Positions 1 through 8,304 of a stretch of DNA of 35,913 nt are shown here, piece after piece. Source of the DNA: Clostridia bacterium (GTDB lineage Bacteria > Bacillota > Clostridia > Christensenellales > Pumilibacteraceae); NCBI GenBank assembly GCA_017501145.1, contig JAFVXL010000010.1, forward strand, positions 1-35,913, in the 5' to 3' direction. The notes under the pieces were generated by a model. That model ran no database searches. It had not been told where the DNA came from and worked only from the letters and a program-made list of their open reading frames with translations. Numbering within the stretch: position 1 is the first letter of the stretch; each line of letters starts with the position of its first letter. Both the position numbers and the translations under genes were made by a program.

Positions 1-50
1 ATTGCGAAGACGAGCATTGTCATTGCGGTTGTGGCTGTGGCGACAAATAG
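1..50 (+). CDS. C-terminal end of an unidentified protein with a Cys/His-rich tail (partial)
   Basis: Only the last 15 codons are visible, read from base 3 and ending at TAG 48-50. The residues are CEDEHCHCGCGCGDK. Five cysteines and two histidines in 15 residues suggest a small metal-binding tail, as seen at the C-termini of various clostridial proteins, but the protein cannot be named. The other two forward frames are also open here; this one is preferred because its composition looks like a real protein end and because a strong terminator follows about 55 bases later. Confidence 0.4.
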   Translation, partial: CEDEHCHCGCGCGDK

Positions 51-103
51 TTGCAGCTAAAATAAATTAAGTAAAATTATTGCATATTTTTTACCAAATT
101 TTT

Positions 104-143
104 ACCGATTGCGCATAAAAATGTTTGCGTAGTCGGTTTTTTT
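104..143 (+). terminator. Intrinsic terminator of the upstream gene
   Basis: Bases 104-115 pair with 126-137 in a continuous 12-bp helix containing two G-U pairs, with a 10-base loop, and are followed directly by a run of T ending at 143. It insulates the Cys-rich upstream gene from rpsB. The descending arm also contains the -35 element of the rpsB promoter. Confidence 0.8.
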
Positions 144-153
144 GTGTTATAAT
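125..153 (+). promoter_or_regulatory. Promoter of rpsB-tsf
   Basis: TTGCGT (125-130), a 17-base spacer and a perfect TATAAT (148-153) give a sigma-A type promoter. Transcription should begin near 160, leaving a leader of about 110 bases before rpsB. The -35 lies in the 3' arm of the preceding terminator hairpin. Confidence 0.75.
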
Positions 154-187
154 ATCTCCGTTTGAAATACGCACCTTAGCGGATTCG

Positions 188-266
188 TTTCCTGTTCCTT
201 TGGCAAAAATCTAATCTCGGCCAAGGGGAAGAGCGAAGTTGATGCAAGGGAGGCTTAAACAGGAGG
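188..266 (+). promoter_or_regulatory. Structured rpsB 5' leader, possible ribosomal-protein autoregulatory element
   Basis: Two helices can be drawn by eye. P2 pairs 197-204 with 220-227 (8 bp, one G-U). P1 pairs 188-196 with 258-266 (nine pairs, two of them G-U) and includes the whole rpsB Shine-Dalgarno AGGAGG (261-266), so forming P1 would hide the ribosome binding site. Ribosomal protein leaders that bind their own product are well known; that S2 binds this one is inference, and no folding program was run. Confidence 0.4.
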
Positions 267-272
267 ATAAAA

Positions 273-1061
273 ATGAACATTGTTTCTATGAAACAGCTGC
301 TTGAAGCAGGCGTGCACTTCGGTCACCCCACCAGAAAGTGGAACCCGAAAATGAAGAGGTACATCTATACCGCTCGTAATGATATTTATATCATTAACCT
401 TGAAATGACCGTTGGTCTTATTGACGAAGCATACAGCTTTATTAAGAACGTAGCTAGCACAGGTAAGTCGATTCTTTTTGTCGGCACCAAAAAGCAAGCT
501 CAAGAGGCTATTATGCAAGAGGCTCAAAAGTGCGGTATGTACTATGTTAACAACAGATGGCTCGGCGGTATGCTTACCAACTTCGTAACCATGCGTAGCC
601 GTGTAGAACGCCTTAACAAGCTTAACCAAATGGAAAAGATGAACGAATTTAACGTTCTTCCCAAGAAGGAAGTAGCTAAGCTTATTGCTGAGCGCGACAA
701 GCTCGAAGCTAACCTTGGCGGCGTTAAGGAAATGAGAACTTTGCCTGGCGCATTGTTTGTAGTAGATCCCAAGAAGGAGCACCTTGCAGTTAAGGAAGCT
801 CGTAGTCTTGGTATTCCTATCGTTGGTATCGTCGACACCAACTGTGATCCGGACGAAGTAGATTACGTTATCCCGGGCAACGACGACGCAATCAGAGCAA
901 TTAAGCTTATTGCGGGCGCAATGGCAGACGCTGTTATCGAAGCTAAGGAAGGCGAGGAGGGTCTCGCTGCACTCCGCCAAAAGGAAGCTGAAGAAGCAGC
1001 TAAGATCAAGGCTGAACAACAGCCCGCTGAAGTTGCTGATAGCGAAGCTACCGAGGCGTAA
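273..1061 (+). CDS. rpsB: 30S ribosomal protein S2
   Basis: Ribosomal protein uS2 of the small subunit, which joins late in 30S assembly and helps dock S1-like factors and mRNA. The 262-residue product has the typical S2 N-terminus ([20 protein letters not shown]), the conserved [12 protein letters not shown] stretch near residues 92-103 and the [15 protein letters not shown] segment that marks the family. The C-terminus is an acidic, Ala/Glu-rich tail, often variable in S2. ATG 273 follows AGGAGG (261-266) at good spacing. It is the first gene of rpsB-tsf, the standard bacterial pair. Codon use is strongly biased (CTT for Leu, AAG for Lys, GCT/GCA for Ala), as expected for a highly expressed gene. 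Confidence 0.98.
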   Translation: MNIVSMKQLLEAGVHFGHPTRKWNPKMKRYIYTARNDIYIINLEMTVGLIDEAYSFIKNVASTGKSILFVGTKKQAQEAIMQEAQKCGMYYVNNRWLGGMLTNFVTMRSRVERLNKLNQMEKMNEFNVLPKKEVAKLIAERDKLEANLGGVKEMRTLPGALFVVDPKKEHLAVKEARSLGIPIVGIVDTNCDPDEVDYVIPGNDDAIRAIKLIAGAMADAVIEAKEGEEGLAALRQKEAEEAAKIKAEQQPAEVADSEATEA

Positions 1062-1081
1062 TTATAGGAGGATATAATTTT

Positions 1082-2008
1082 ATGGCATTTACGGCTAAAG
1101 ACGTTGCTGCGCTCCGTGAAAGAACTGGCGCAGGTATGATGGATTGCAAAAAGGCTCTTACCCATACCGATGGAGATATGGACAAGGCTGCAGAATATCT
1201 TAGAGAACAAGGCATCAGCGTTGCTGCTAAGAAGGCATCGCGTATTGCTTCCGAAGGCGCAGTAGTAGCTTATACAGCAGAAAACGGCAAGGTAGGCGCA
1301 ATGGTAGAAATCAACTGCGAATCCGACTTCGTTGCTCGTAACGAGGCTTTCGTAGAAATCGCAACTTCGATTGCTAAGCAGGTTGCTCAGCTCAATCCGG
1401 CTAACAACGAAGAATTGCTTGCATCTAAGATTGGCGACAGCACCGTTGAAGAAATTATCACTGCTGCTACGGCAAAGATTGGCGAGAAGATCTCCTTCCG
1501 TCGTTTCGTAAGACAAGAGGGCTGCAAGGAAGAAGCTTATATTCATATGGGTGGAAAAATCGGCGTATTGCTTGAGATGGAAACCGATAAGGACGTAAAC
1601 GGCAACGAGCAGTTCAACGCAATGTGCCACGATATCGCAATGCATATTGCAGCGTTTGCTCCGCAATACGTTTATAACGATGAAGTTCCCGCAGAAGCAA
1701 CCGAGCACGAAAAGGAAATTTTGCGCGCTCAGCTTGCTAATGATCCCAAGAACGCTAATAAGCCGCAAGAAATTCTTGATAAGATGATTACCGGCAGACT
1801 TGGTAAGTTCTACAAGGAAGTTTGTGTTATTGACCAAGAGTTCGCAAAGGACGCTTCTATCACCATCAGACAGCTTGTTGAAAAGACCGGCAAGGAAATC
1901 GGAGCCTCTATTTCTATTAAGAAGTTCACCCGTTTTGTAATGGGCGAAGGTCTTGAGAAGAAGAATGAGAATTTTGCGGAAGAAATTGCAAAAATGCAAA
2001 CCAAATAA
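1082..2008 (+). CDS. tsf: Translation elongation factor Ts
   Basis: EF-Ts is the guanine nucleotide exchange factor that recycles EF-Tu-GDP to EF-Tu-GTP in the cytoplasm. The 308-residue protein begins with the UBA-like N-terminal domain, including LRERTGAGMMDCKKAL, followed by the two core exchange subdomains (INCESDFVARNEAF near residues 79-92; MHIAAFAPQYV in the second half). Length fits the long EF-Ts form. ATG 1082 has AGGAGG at 1066-1071, and the gene follows rpsB after only 20 bases, so the two are co-transcribed. A hairpin with a T-run just downstream (2020-2049) likely ends most rpsB-tsf transcripts. Confidence 0.98.
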   Translation: MAFTAKDVAALRERTGAGMMDCKKALTHTDGDMDKAAEYLREQGISVAAKKASRIASEGAVVAYTAENGKVGAMVEINCESDFVARNEAFVEIATSIAKQVAQLNPANNEELLASKIGDSTVEEIITAATAKIGEKISFRRFVRQEGCKEEAYIHMGGKIGVLLEMETDKDVNGNEQFNAMCHDIAMHIAAFAPQYVYNDEVPAEATEHEKEILRAQLANDPKNANKPQEILDKMITGRLGKFYKEVCVIDQEFAKDASITIRQLVEKTGKEIGASISIKKFTRFVMGEGLEKKNENFAEEIAKMQTK

Positions 2009-2019
2009 TTAAAACGAAA

Positions 2020-2049
2020 GGGGACGCTCTTATAAAGCGTTCCTTTTTT
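2020..2049 (+). terminator. Terminator or attenuator between tsf and pyrH
   Basis: Bases 2020-2028 pair with 2036-2044 (9 bp with two G-U pairs, 7-base loop), with an A/G stretch before and a run of six T after. No strong promoter is visible between it and pyrH, so it probably acts as a partial terminator that lowers read-through from the ribosomal genes into pyrH. Confidence 0.7.
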
Positions 2050-2090
2050 CAAAATAGCAATATTTTGACGCAACAGTAACGGAGGAAATT

Positions 2091-2786
2091 ATGTACAAAC
2101 GTATTTTGCTTAAAATTAGCGGTGAGGCGCTTGCAGGAAAGGACGGTAACGGAATTAACGAAGAAATGATAGAAAGAGTTGTTAGCCAGCTGGTTAAGCT
2201 TAGAGAGATGGGCACCGAAATCGCAATCGTTGTCGGCGGTGGCAACTTTTGGCGCGGTAGACAAGGTAAAAATATGGACAAATCTACTGCGGACTATATG
2301 GGTATGCTCGCTACTACGCTTAACGCGCTTGCTCTTTGTGATGCAATAGAGTCTAAGGGAGTACCTGCAAGAGTGCAAACGGCTTTTGATATAAAGGTCG
2401 TAGCCGAGCCGTTTATTTTGCGTAAGGCGCAAAAGCATCTTGATCACAAGCGTATAGTTATATTCGCTTGCGGAACAGGCAATCCGTACTTTACTACTGA
2501 CACGGGCGCTGCGCTTAGAGCTGCTCAAATCAAGGCGGAAGCGCTTATTATGGCGAAGAACATAGACGGCGTGTACGATAGTGACCCGCGCAAAAACCCC
2601 AATGCCACAAAATACGACAGGCTGACTTATATGGACGTTATGAACAAGGGCTTGTCTGTTATGGACCTTACGTCAATCACTATGTGTATGGAGAATAAAA
2701 TTCCCATTATCGCGTTTGGCCTTGACGAAGAGGATTCTATAATTCGCGCAGGTATGGGCGAAAAAATAGGCACGCTTATCAATTAA
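2091..2786 (+). CDS. pyrH: UMP kinase (uridylate kinase)
   Basis: PyrH phosphorylates UMP to UDP with ATP, an essential step of pyrimidine supply; bacterial PyrH is a hexameric amino-acid-kinase-fold enzyme unrelated to eukaryotic UMP/CMP kinase. The 231-residue sequence carries the phosphate loop KISGEALAG near the N-terminus, the VVGGGNFWRG glycine-rich segment, DYMGMLATTLNALAL, and the ATP-side segment KNIDGVYDSDPRKNP. Length matches the family. The start follows GGAGG at short spacing. It sits in its conserved place between tsf and frr, with a hairpin upstream and a separate promoter for frr downstream. Confidence 0.97.
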   Translation: MYKRILLKISGEALAGKDGNGINEEMIERVVSQLVKLREMGTEIAIVVGGGNFWRGRQGKNMDKSTADYMGMLATTLNALALCDAIESKGVPARVQTAFDIKVVAEPFILRKAQKHLDHKRIVIFACGTGNPYFTTDTGAALRAAQIKAEALIMAKNIDGVYDSDPRKNPNATKYDRLTYMDVMNKGLSVMDLTSITMCMENKIPIIAFGLDEEDSIIRAGMGEKIGTLIN

Positions 2787-2791
2787 TTTGC

Positions 2792-2820
2792 TTGTCAAAA
2801 GCGTGAGTATTTGATATAAT
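2792..2820 (+). promoter_or_regulatory. Promoter in front of frr
   Basis: TTGTCA (2792-2797), 17-base spacer and perfect TATAAT (2815-2820), lying in the 70-base gap between pyrH and frr. It would give the frr-uppS-cdsA-dxr-rseP-ispG run its own transcription start. Confidence 0.7.
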
Positions 2821-2856
2821 AGTTCAGATATCATCATAAATATTTGGAGGACATAT

Positions 2857-3432
2857 ATGGCAATTACAAATTTGCAAGTAAAAGAAGAATTCGAGAAATA
2901 CGAAGCAAAACTAAATAAAGCATTTGAATTTTTGAAGGGAGAGTTTATGGCTGTTCGCGCAGGCAGAGCTAACCCTGCAATTTTGAACAAAATCGTAGTT
3001 GATTACTACGGAACGCCAACTCCGCTTTCCGGTATGGCTAATATTACCGTTCCCGAGGCAAGAATGCTCGTAATTTCTCTTTGGGATACTTCTATGGTAA
3101 AAGAAGTAGTTAAGGCAATTATGGCGTCTGATATCGGTATTACGCCCTCTGATGACGGTAAGGTAATTAGACTCGTATTCCCGCAGCTTACCGCTGAGAG
3201 AAGAAAGGATCTTACTAAGCAGGTTAAGAAGATTTCGGAGGATAGCAAGGTTACTCTCCGTAACGAGCGTAGAGATATGATGGACGTATTGAAAAGGTTC
3301 AAAAAGGATAATGTTATTACTGAAGACGAAGAAAAGACATATGGCGTAGATGTTCAAAAGGCGTTGGATGGATTTATTGCAAAGGTTGACGCTTTATTAA
3401 AAGAGAAGGAAGCAGAAATTCTTGAAATCTAA
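2857..3432 (+). CDS. frr: Ribosome recycling factor
   Basis: RRF works with EF-G to split the post-termination ribosome. The 191-residue product is slightly longer than the usual 185. It shows the three-helix-bundle domain sequences, with FMAVRAGRANPAILNKI near residues 30-46, the beta/alpha domain II with YYGTPTPLSGMANI, and the returning helices with VRNERRD-like TLRNERRDMMDVLKRF. ATG 2857 follows GGAGG at 2846-2850. Its stop overlaps the start of uppS by 11 bases, which couples recycling and lipid-carrier genes in one message. Confidence 0.97.
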   Translation: MAITNLQVKEEFEKYEAKLNKAFEFLKGEFMAVRAGRANPAILNKIVVDYYGTPTPLSGMANITVPEARMLVISLWDTSMVKEVVKAIMASDIGITPSDDGKVIRLVFPQLTAERRKDLTKQVKKISEDSKVTLRNERRDMMDVLKRFKKDNVITEDEEKTYGVDVQKALDGFIAKVDALLKEKEAEILEI

Positions 3433-4090
3433 TAAAACTATTAAACATATAGCTTTTATTATGGACGGCAACGGCAGGTGGGCAACTAAGCGTAGCCTGC
3501 CGCGTAACACAGGACACAGGGAAGGTATAAACGCAATGACGAGCATAGCGATTGCTTGCAAAGGTTTGGGTATTCCTTATGTGTCCTTTTATGCATTTTC
3601 TACCGAAAACAAGAATAGACCTAAGCAAGAAGTAGATGGACTTATCGGATTAATGAGAGATAAGTTTGACGAGCTTAGAGATGATTTTAACGATAATGAC
3701 ATTAAGCTATGCGTTATGGGTGACATTTCGTATTTTGGTAAATCGTTAGAGAAAAAAATCAATGACGCAGTAGAAAAAACGAAAAACAATAAAAGCATAG
3801 TTGTCAATGTCGCACTAAACTACGGGGGTAGAGACGAGCTTTCTCGCGCGGCTACGCTTAGCGCGCAAAGAAACGCGCCTATTAGCGAGTTTTTATACAC
3901 TTCGGGGCAACCCGATCCAGATATTTTGATAAGAACGGGCGGCGAAAAGAGATTGAGCAACTTTATGCTTTACCAACTCGCGTATACGGAGCTATTCTTT
4001 GTGGATACGCTTTGGCCTGATTTTACGGAAAAGGAATTAAACGCGATTGTGCAAGAATATTATTATAGGGATAGGCGTTTTGGGAAATGA
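3422..4090 (+). CDS. uppS: Isoprenyl transferase (undecaprenyl diphosphate synthase)
   Basis: A cis-prenyltransferase that extends farnesyl diphosphate with isopentenyl diphosphate to make the C55 carrier of peptidoglycan precursors. The signature MDGNGRWA with its catalytic Asp is near residue 14, followed by GHREG, FSTENKNRP, VALNYGGRDEL and the C-terminal PDPDILIRTGGEKRLSNF. At 222 residues it is shorter than the usual roughly 240-250: the stretch between NYGGRDEL and PDPDILIRT is about 20 residues short, but all active-site motifs remain. The start is TTG 3422, inside the end of frr, with GAAGG upstream; no ATG gives a family-like N-terminus. It overlaps cdsA by ATGA. Confidence 0.95.
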   Translation: MKSNKTIKHIAFIMDGNGRWATKRSLPRNTGHREGINAMTSIAIACKGLGIPYVSFYAFSTENKNRPKQEVDGLIGLMRDKFDELRDDFNDNDIKLCVMGDISYFGKSLEKKINDAVEKTKNNKSIVVNVALNYGGRDELSRAATLSAQRNAPISEFLYTSGQPDPDILIRTGGEKRLSNFMLYQLAYTELFFVDTLWPDFTEKELNAIVQEYYYRDRRFGK

Positions 4091-4965
4091 AAGATCTTAA
4101 AAAAAGAATTATAACGGGCTCGCTGATATTTGTGACGTTTGTGGGCATAATATTACTTACGCTTTTGGTGCATTGGGCCTTTTTTGACGTATTTGTGCTC
4201 GCGCTTGCTATTTTAGGAGCGATAGAAATGTCTAACGCGATAAGCAAAAGATTTCCTCGACCGGTATTGTCCATAGCAATTGCTACCGCAGTTTTTGGAT
4301 ACGTTAGCTACGTAGTAGCGCAAAAAGTGGTCAATATCGGCGGTATAACGTCGTTCTTTTGTGTGTTTTTGATAATGTGCCTTGCGCTTATCGTGTACGT
4401 AATGTGCTCTAAAAAGCTCAATACCAACAACGCGGTAAGTACAATGCTCGTAATGATTTATCCTATAGCGGCGCTTATGTATATGCTTGGATTTAATCAT
4501 TTTCCAGAGCCGTATAGAGCGAACGCAATACTCCTATTGTTTGCCGTTTCGCCATTTACTGACGTGTTCGCTTTTTTTGTGGGTAGCACGCTTAAGGGAA
4601 AAAAGCTTTGTCCAAAAATCAGTCCCAACAAGACGATTTCGGGCGCAATAGGCGGACTTATAGGTGGAACGATAGCCGGCGCTCTATTGTATTTTCTTTC
4701 GCTTACGGGCGTAGGTTCATTTCTTGGAATGGGCGCGCTAAGCTCAGGGATGTCTAATTGCATTAACTTTATATGTATAGGACTTGCATGTTCTGTTGCT
4801 ACGCAAGTGGGCGATTTATTCGCGTCATTTATTAAGCGCACTGTCGGCATAAAGGATTACTCCAACCTTTTGCCGGGACATGGCGGAATAATGGACAGAA
4901 TAGACGGTATGATATTTGGCTGTGTAGTGATTTATCTCTATATGGCGATACTTATTGCATTATGA
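4087..4965 (+). CDS. cdsA: Phosphatidate cytidylyltransferase (CDP-diacylglycerol synthase)
   Basis: Membrane enzyme that makes CDP-diacylglycerol from phosphatidate and CTP, the branch point of phospholipid synthesis. The 292-residue protein is hydrophobic throughout with about eight membrane segments and ends with the family signature: SFIKRTVGIKD followed by LPGHGGIMDRID, which holds the conserved S, K, R, KD, HGG and DR-D positions. ATG 4087 overlaps the uppS stop (ATGA) and there is no strong SD, so translation is probably coupled to uppS. It in turn overlaps dxr by ATGA. Confidence 0.96.
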   Translation: MKDLKKRIITGSLIFVTFVGIILLTLLVHWAFFDVFVLALAILGAIEMSNAISKRFPRPVLSIAIATAVFGYVSYVVAQKVVNIGGITSFFCVFLIMCLALIVYVMCSKKLNTNNAVSTMLVMIYPIAALMYMLGFNHFPEPYRANAILLLFAVSPFTDVFAFFVGSTLKGKKLCPKISPNKTISGAIGGLIGGTIAGALLYFLSLTGVGSFLGMGALSSGMSNCINFICIGLACSVATQVGDLFASFIKRTVGIKDYSNLLPGHGGIMDRIDGMIFGCVVIYLYMAILIAL

Positions 4966-6089
4966 AAAAAATAGGAATTTTTGGGTGCTGCGGTTCAATA
5001 GGAACGCAAGCTCTTGAATTTATAAAATCAAATAGTGACGACTTTAAGGCTGATGTTTTGGTTACATACTCTAACGTCGATATGCTCGTTAGTCAAGCTG
5101 CGCAGTTCGGATCGTCAAAGATAGGACTTTTGAGCGAAGGCGAGTATAGAGCTGATAAGTTTAATGGGCTTAACGGTGTTGAAGTAGCGGTAGGTAAGGA
5201 TACGTATGAGCTTTTTGACGACATAGATACCGTGTTGTTTTGCGCTGTCGGAGCTTCTGCGTTGCCAGCTTTATGGCGACTTATAGAGCGTGTTAAGCGT
5301 ATTGCTCTAGCGAACAAGGAGTGTATAGTTGCGGCTGGCGAGCTCATCATGGCTAAGGCCAAGATGGAAGGAACGGAGATTATACCTGTAGACAGCGAGC
5401 ATTCAGCTGTTTGGCAATGTCTAAGAGCTGGTCGAAAGTCTGACGTAAAGAGAATTATTCTTACGGCAAGCGGTGGAAGATATTACCGCGCAAGCATAGA
5501 CGAGCTTGACAAAATTACGCCCGCCGAGGCGGTCAAACACCCGAATTGGAAAATGGGCAAAAAGATTTCGGTAGATAGCGCGACAATGATGAATAAGGCG
5601 CTTGAGCGCATAGAAGCAAGATGGCTTTTTGATACTAAGGAAGTAGATTATGTTGTTCATCCCGATAGCGTAATTCACTCGCTCGTGGAGTTTAACGACG
5701 GAGCGATTGTAGCACAGCTTTCCGAGCCTGATATGCGCTTGCCTATATCGATTGCGTTGGCGCATCCAAGCAGAGCGCATAGCGGAATTAAGAGCTTTGC
5801 ATTTGACAGACCGCTTAATTTCTTGCCAAAGCGAGAAGATGTATTTTTTGCGCCTGAGCTTGCAGGATATTGTATAAATAAAGGCGGTACGTCAGGTATA
5901 ATTTTGGACGCGAGCAACGAAGCGGCTGTCAAATTGTTTATGCAAGGCAGCATAAAGTTCACACAAATATGCAATATTGCGCGTGAAGAATTGTATGGCG
6001 CTAAGATAGAAGAGCTGAGATCGATATACGATGCAATTGATTTGCACAATGAGATAAAGAATAAGGTTTTTGCTAAATATAAAGGTTAG
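4962..6089 (+). CDS. dxr: 1-deoxy-D-xylulose 5-phosphate reductoisomerase
   Basis: Second enzyme of the MEP pathway: converts DXP to 2-C-methyl-D-erythritol 4-phosphate with NADPH. Seen in the 375 residues: an N-terminal nucleotide fold starting IGIFGCCGSIG, the metal/substrate site PVDSEHSAVWQCL near residues 142-154, LTASGGRYYR, the EARWLF segment and VHPDSVIHSLVEFNDG. The family usually reads SGGPFR where this protein has SGGRYYR, a local deviation next to the active-site loop. It starts on the ATGA overlap with cdsA, without a clear SD. Presence of dxr and ispG together shows the cell makes isoprenoids by the MEP route. Confidence 0.95.
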   Translation: MKKIGIFGCCGSIGTQALEFIKSNSDDFKADVLVTYSNVDMLVSQAAQFGSSKIGLLSEGEYRADKFNGLNGVEVAVGKDTYELFDDIDTVLFCAVGASALPALWRLIERVKRIALANKECIVAAGELIMAKAKMEGTEIIPVDSEHSAVWQCLRAGRKSDVKRIILTASGGRYYRASIDELDKITPAEAVKHPNWKMGKKISVDSATMMNKALERIEARWLFDTKEVDYVVHPDSVIHSLVEFNDGAIVAQLSEPDMRLPISIALAHPSRAHSGIKSFAFDRPLNFLPKREDVFFAPELAGYCINKGGTSGIILDASNEAAVKLFMQGSIKFTQICNIAREELYGAKIEELRSIYDAIDLHNEIKNKVFAKYKG

Positions 6090-6097
6090 GAGTATAA

Positions 6098-7261
6098 ATG
6101 GAAAAGTTCTTTTTTATTATAATTGCGATACTTATACTTTTACTAATGATAACGATTCACGAGTTTGGTCACTATCTTGCAGGTAAAGCACTGGGCTTTA
6201 AGATAGATGAGTTTTCTATCGGATTTGGACCAAAGCTGTTTTCGAAGAAAAAGAAGAACGGTGAAGTCTTTTCTATAAGGCTTTTGCCTCTCGGTGGATT
6301 TTGCGCTTTTGCCGGCGAAACCGAAGAGGAAAATGTTCTTGCCCCCGAAAAGATGAAAAATAAAGACGTTTTTGAACTAAATTCAGATGGTGATGATCAA
6401 GTAGAAAGCGACGCAACACAAAACAACCAAAAGGCCGAGCAAAAAAGAACGTGGCTTAATTTTAACGAGCAAGCTCCCTGGAAGCGTATTATCGTGCTTA
6501 TGGCGGGCGGTGTGTTTAATTTGATTTCAGCCGTGATTTTTTCGTTTATTTTTATCGTTTCGGTTGGAAGTGGCACACCTAACGTAATAACAGTTTATGA
6601 TAGCGTTGAGCCTCAGCAGGAGTGCGCGCTTATAGAGGGTGACAAAATAGTTTCGGTTGACGGCAAGAAGGTTGATTTCTCGCATACACTTGCCGAAGCT
6701 CTTGCAGGGAAGAACGAAGGTGACATTATTGAAGTAGTCGTTATGCGTGGTGACGAAAACGTTACCGTAACAACGACTATTAGAAAGTATAAAACAGGCG
6801 AAGAAATCGGCGAAGAAACGGTGTTCCCCGTAGGTATGGGCGTAGGCTTGGTTTATGACAAGGCGACGCTTGGAGATGCGTTTAAGTATTGCGTGCCGTA
6901 CACGGCAGAGCTTTCGTGGCTTATTTTAGGTACGTTTGGCGACTTGTTTACAGGCGACGTGCCTATCAGCGAAGTGGCAGGACCTATCGGAACTGTTAAC
7001 CAAATAGCAAATCTCGGCATGGAAAACTGGGCGTATATACTCCTTCTTCTTCCGCTTATTGCAGCAAATCTTGGATTGTTTAATCTTTTTCCGATACCTG
7101 CGCTTGACGGCGCCAAGGTGATATTTGCTATTGTTGAGTGGATAAGAGGCAAGCCTATCAACCAAAAGGTAGAAGGTATGATTCATTTTGTTGGACTTAT
7201 TGTACTGTTTGGACTTGTGATTATTTTGGATATAGTAAATTTAGTGTCGGGAATTTTTTGA
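6098..7261 (+). CDS. rseP: Site-2 intramembrane zinc protease RseP/RasP
   Basis: Intramembrane metalloprotease that cuts membrane-anchored regulators (anti-sigma factors) and signal peptide remnants within the membrane. The HEFGH zinc motif lies at residues 21-25 in the first membrane helix; a single PDZ-like region covers roughly residues 165-225 (starting after the VSVGSGTPN segment), and the second active-site motif is NLFPIPALDGAK in the C-terminal membrane part. An extra acidic, Asn/Gln-rich stretch lies near residues 85-115, between the first helix region and the PDZ part. It starts at ATG 6098 after TTAGGAG, 8 bases after dxr, and overlaps ispG by one base (TGATG). Confidence 0.95.
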   Translation: MEKFFFIIIAILILLLMITIHEFGHYLAGKALGFKIDEFSIGFGPKLFSKKKKNGEVFSIRLLPLGGFCAFAGETEEENVLAPEKMKNKDVFELNSDGDDQVESDATQNNQKAEQKRTWLNFNEQAPWKRIIVLMAGGVFNLISAVIFSFIFIVSVGSGTPNVITVYDSVEPQQECALIEGDKIVSVDGKKVDFSHTLAEALAGKNEGDIIEVVVMRGDENVTVTTTIRKYKTGEEIGEETVFPVGMGVGLVYDKATLGDAFKYCVPYTAELSWLILGTFGDLFTGDVPISEVAGPIGTVNQIANLGMENWAYILLLLPLIAANLGLFNLFPIPALDGAKVIFAIVEWIRGKPINQKVEGMIHFVGLIVLFGLVIILDIVNLVSGIF

Positions 7262-8304
7262 TGAGTAAAATAGTAAAAGTAAAAAATCTCGTTTTGGGCG
7301 GTGGTAATAGAGTAACTATTCAATCTATGACTAATACGCCTACAGCTGACGAGCAAAAAACTAGCGAGCAAATACGAAGACTTATTGAGGCAGGGTGCGA
7401 CATAGTGCGCCTTGCCGTTTGCACAAATGAAGAAGTTGATGTTTGCAAGCGATATATTGCTAACTTTGATATTCCACTTGTCGCCGATATACAATTTGAC
7501 CATCGCCTTGCAGTTAGATGCAGCGAAATAGGATTTAGCAAGGTGCGCATCAATCCCGGAAATATCGGTGGAGAGGATTGCGTTAAGAGGGTGGTGGATG
7601 CTTGTAAGGCTAATCGAACGGTTATACGCGTTGGTGTTAACGGCGGCTCGCTCGAAAACGGTATCATAGGTGGTGGCGCGGACGCATTGGCGGAAAGCGC
7701 GCTCAAAGGCGTAGAGCTCGTTAACAAATACGGTTTTGACGACATCATTGTCTCCGTTAAGTCTAGCGAAGTCAAAACCATGATACAAGCTAATAGAATA
7801 ATCGCGTCAAAGTGCGACTATCCGTTGCACCTTGGTGTAACCGAAAGCGGAGACGTATGTGACGGAACGCTTAAGTCGGCGATAGGAATAGGCTCGCTCT
7901 TGTGCGACGGTATAGGTGATACTATACGCGTTTCGCTTTCAGGCGATCCCGTTAGCGAAGTGCTTGCCGCGCGTAATATTTTGCGTTCGATAAGCTTAGA
8001 CAAGAACTACTGCGAAATTGTTTCTTGTCCCACGTGTTCAAGATGCAGTTATGATCTAGAGAGCGCGGTAAGAGAAATTAAGCAATTTACTAAGGACGTA
8101 GCACAGCCACTCAAAGTAGCGATAATGGGTTGTGTGGTAAACGGCCCGGGCGAAGCGAAAAACGCCGATTTGGGCGTAGCGGGAGGTAAGGATAAGGCAG
8201 TGCTTTTTGCTAAAGGCGAAGTGATTAAGACAATCAATCAAAGCGATATCGTATCTGAGCTAAAAAATCTCATAACAAAATTTTTGTCGGAGAAAAACAG
8301 TTGA
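7261..8304 (+). CDS. ispG: (E)-4-hydroxy-3-methylbut-2-enyl-diphosphate synthase
   Basis: IspG is the [4Fe-4S] enzyme that reduces MEcPP to HMBPP, the penultimate MEP step. The 347-residue protein opens with MSKIVKVKNLVLGGGNRVTI, continues with a TIM-barrel region (SMTNTPTAD, RINPGNIGG) and ends with the cluster-binding region: CPTCSRC followed about 35 residues later by MGCVVNGPGEA. The open frame extends 41 codons upstream to an ATG at 7138, but those codons lie inside rseP and do not look like IspG; ATG 7261, on the rseP stop, gives the proper N-terminus. Its place between rseP and the polC position is typical of Clostridia. Confidence 0.95.
   Translation: MSKIVKVKNLVLGGGNRVTIQSMTNTPTADEQKTSEQIRRLIEAGCDIVRLAVCTNEEVDVCKRYIANFDIPLVADIQFDHRLAVRCSEIGFSKVRINPGNIGGEDCVKRVVDACKANRTVIRVGVNGGSLENGIIGGGADALAESALKGVELVNKYGFDDIIVSVKSSEVKTMIQANRIIASKCDYPLHLGVTESGDVCDGTLKSAIGIGSLLCDGIGDTIRVSLSGDPVSEVLAARNILRSISLDKNYCEIVSCPTCSRCSYDLESAVREIKQFTKDVAQPLKVAIMGCVVNGPGEAKNADLGVAGGKDKAVLFAKGEVIKTINQSDIVSELKNLITKFLSEKNS

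Noticed and set aside
863-1999. A 378-codon open frame on the minus strand opposite tsf, and a 254-codon frame opposite rpsB (255-1019)
   Set aside because: The biased codons of rpsB and tsf leave few stops on the other strand. The antisense products have no recognisable domain, no ribosome site, and lie wholly over well-identified genes.
7138-7260. 41-codon N-terminal extension of IspG
   Set aside because: These codons overlap the end of rseP, do not resemble IspG, and the one-base TGATG overlap at 7259-7263 gives a family-like start.
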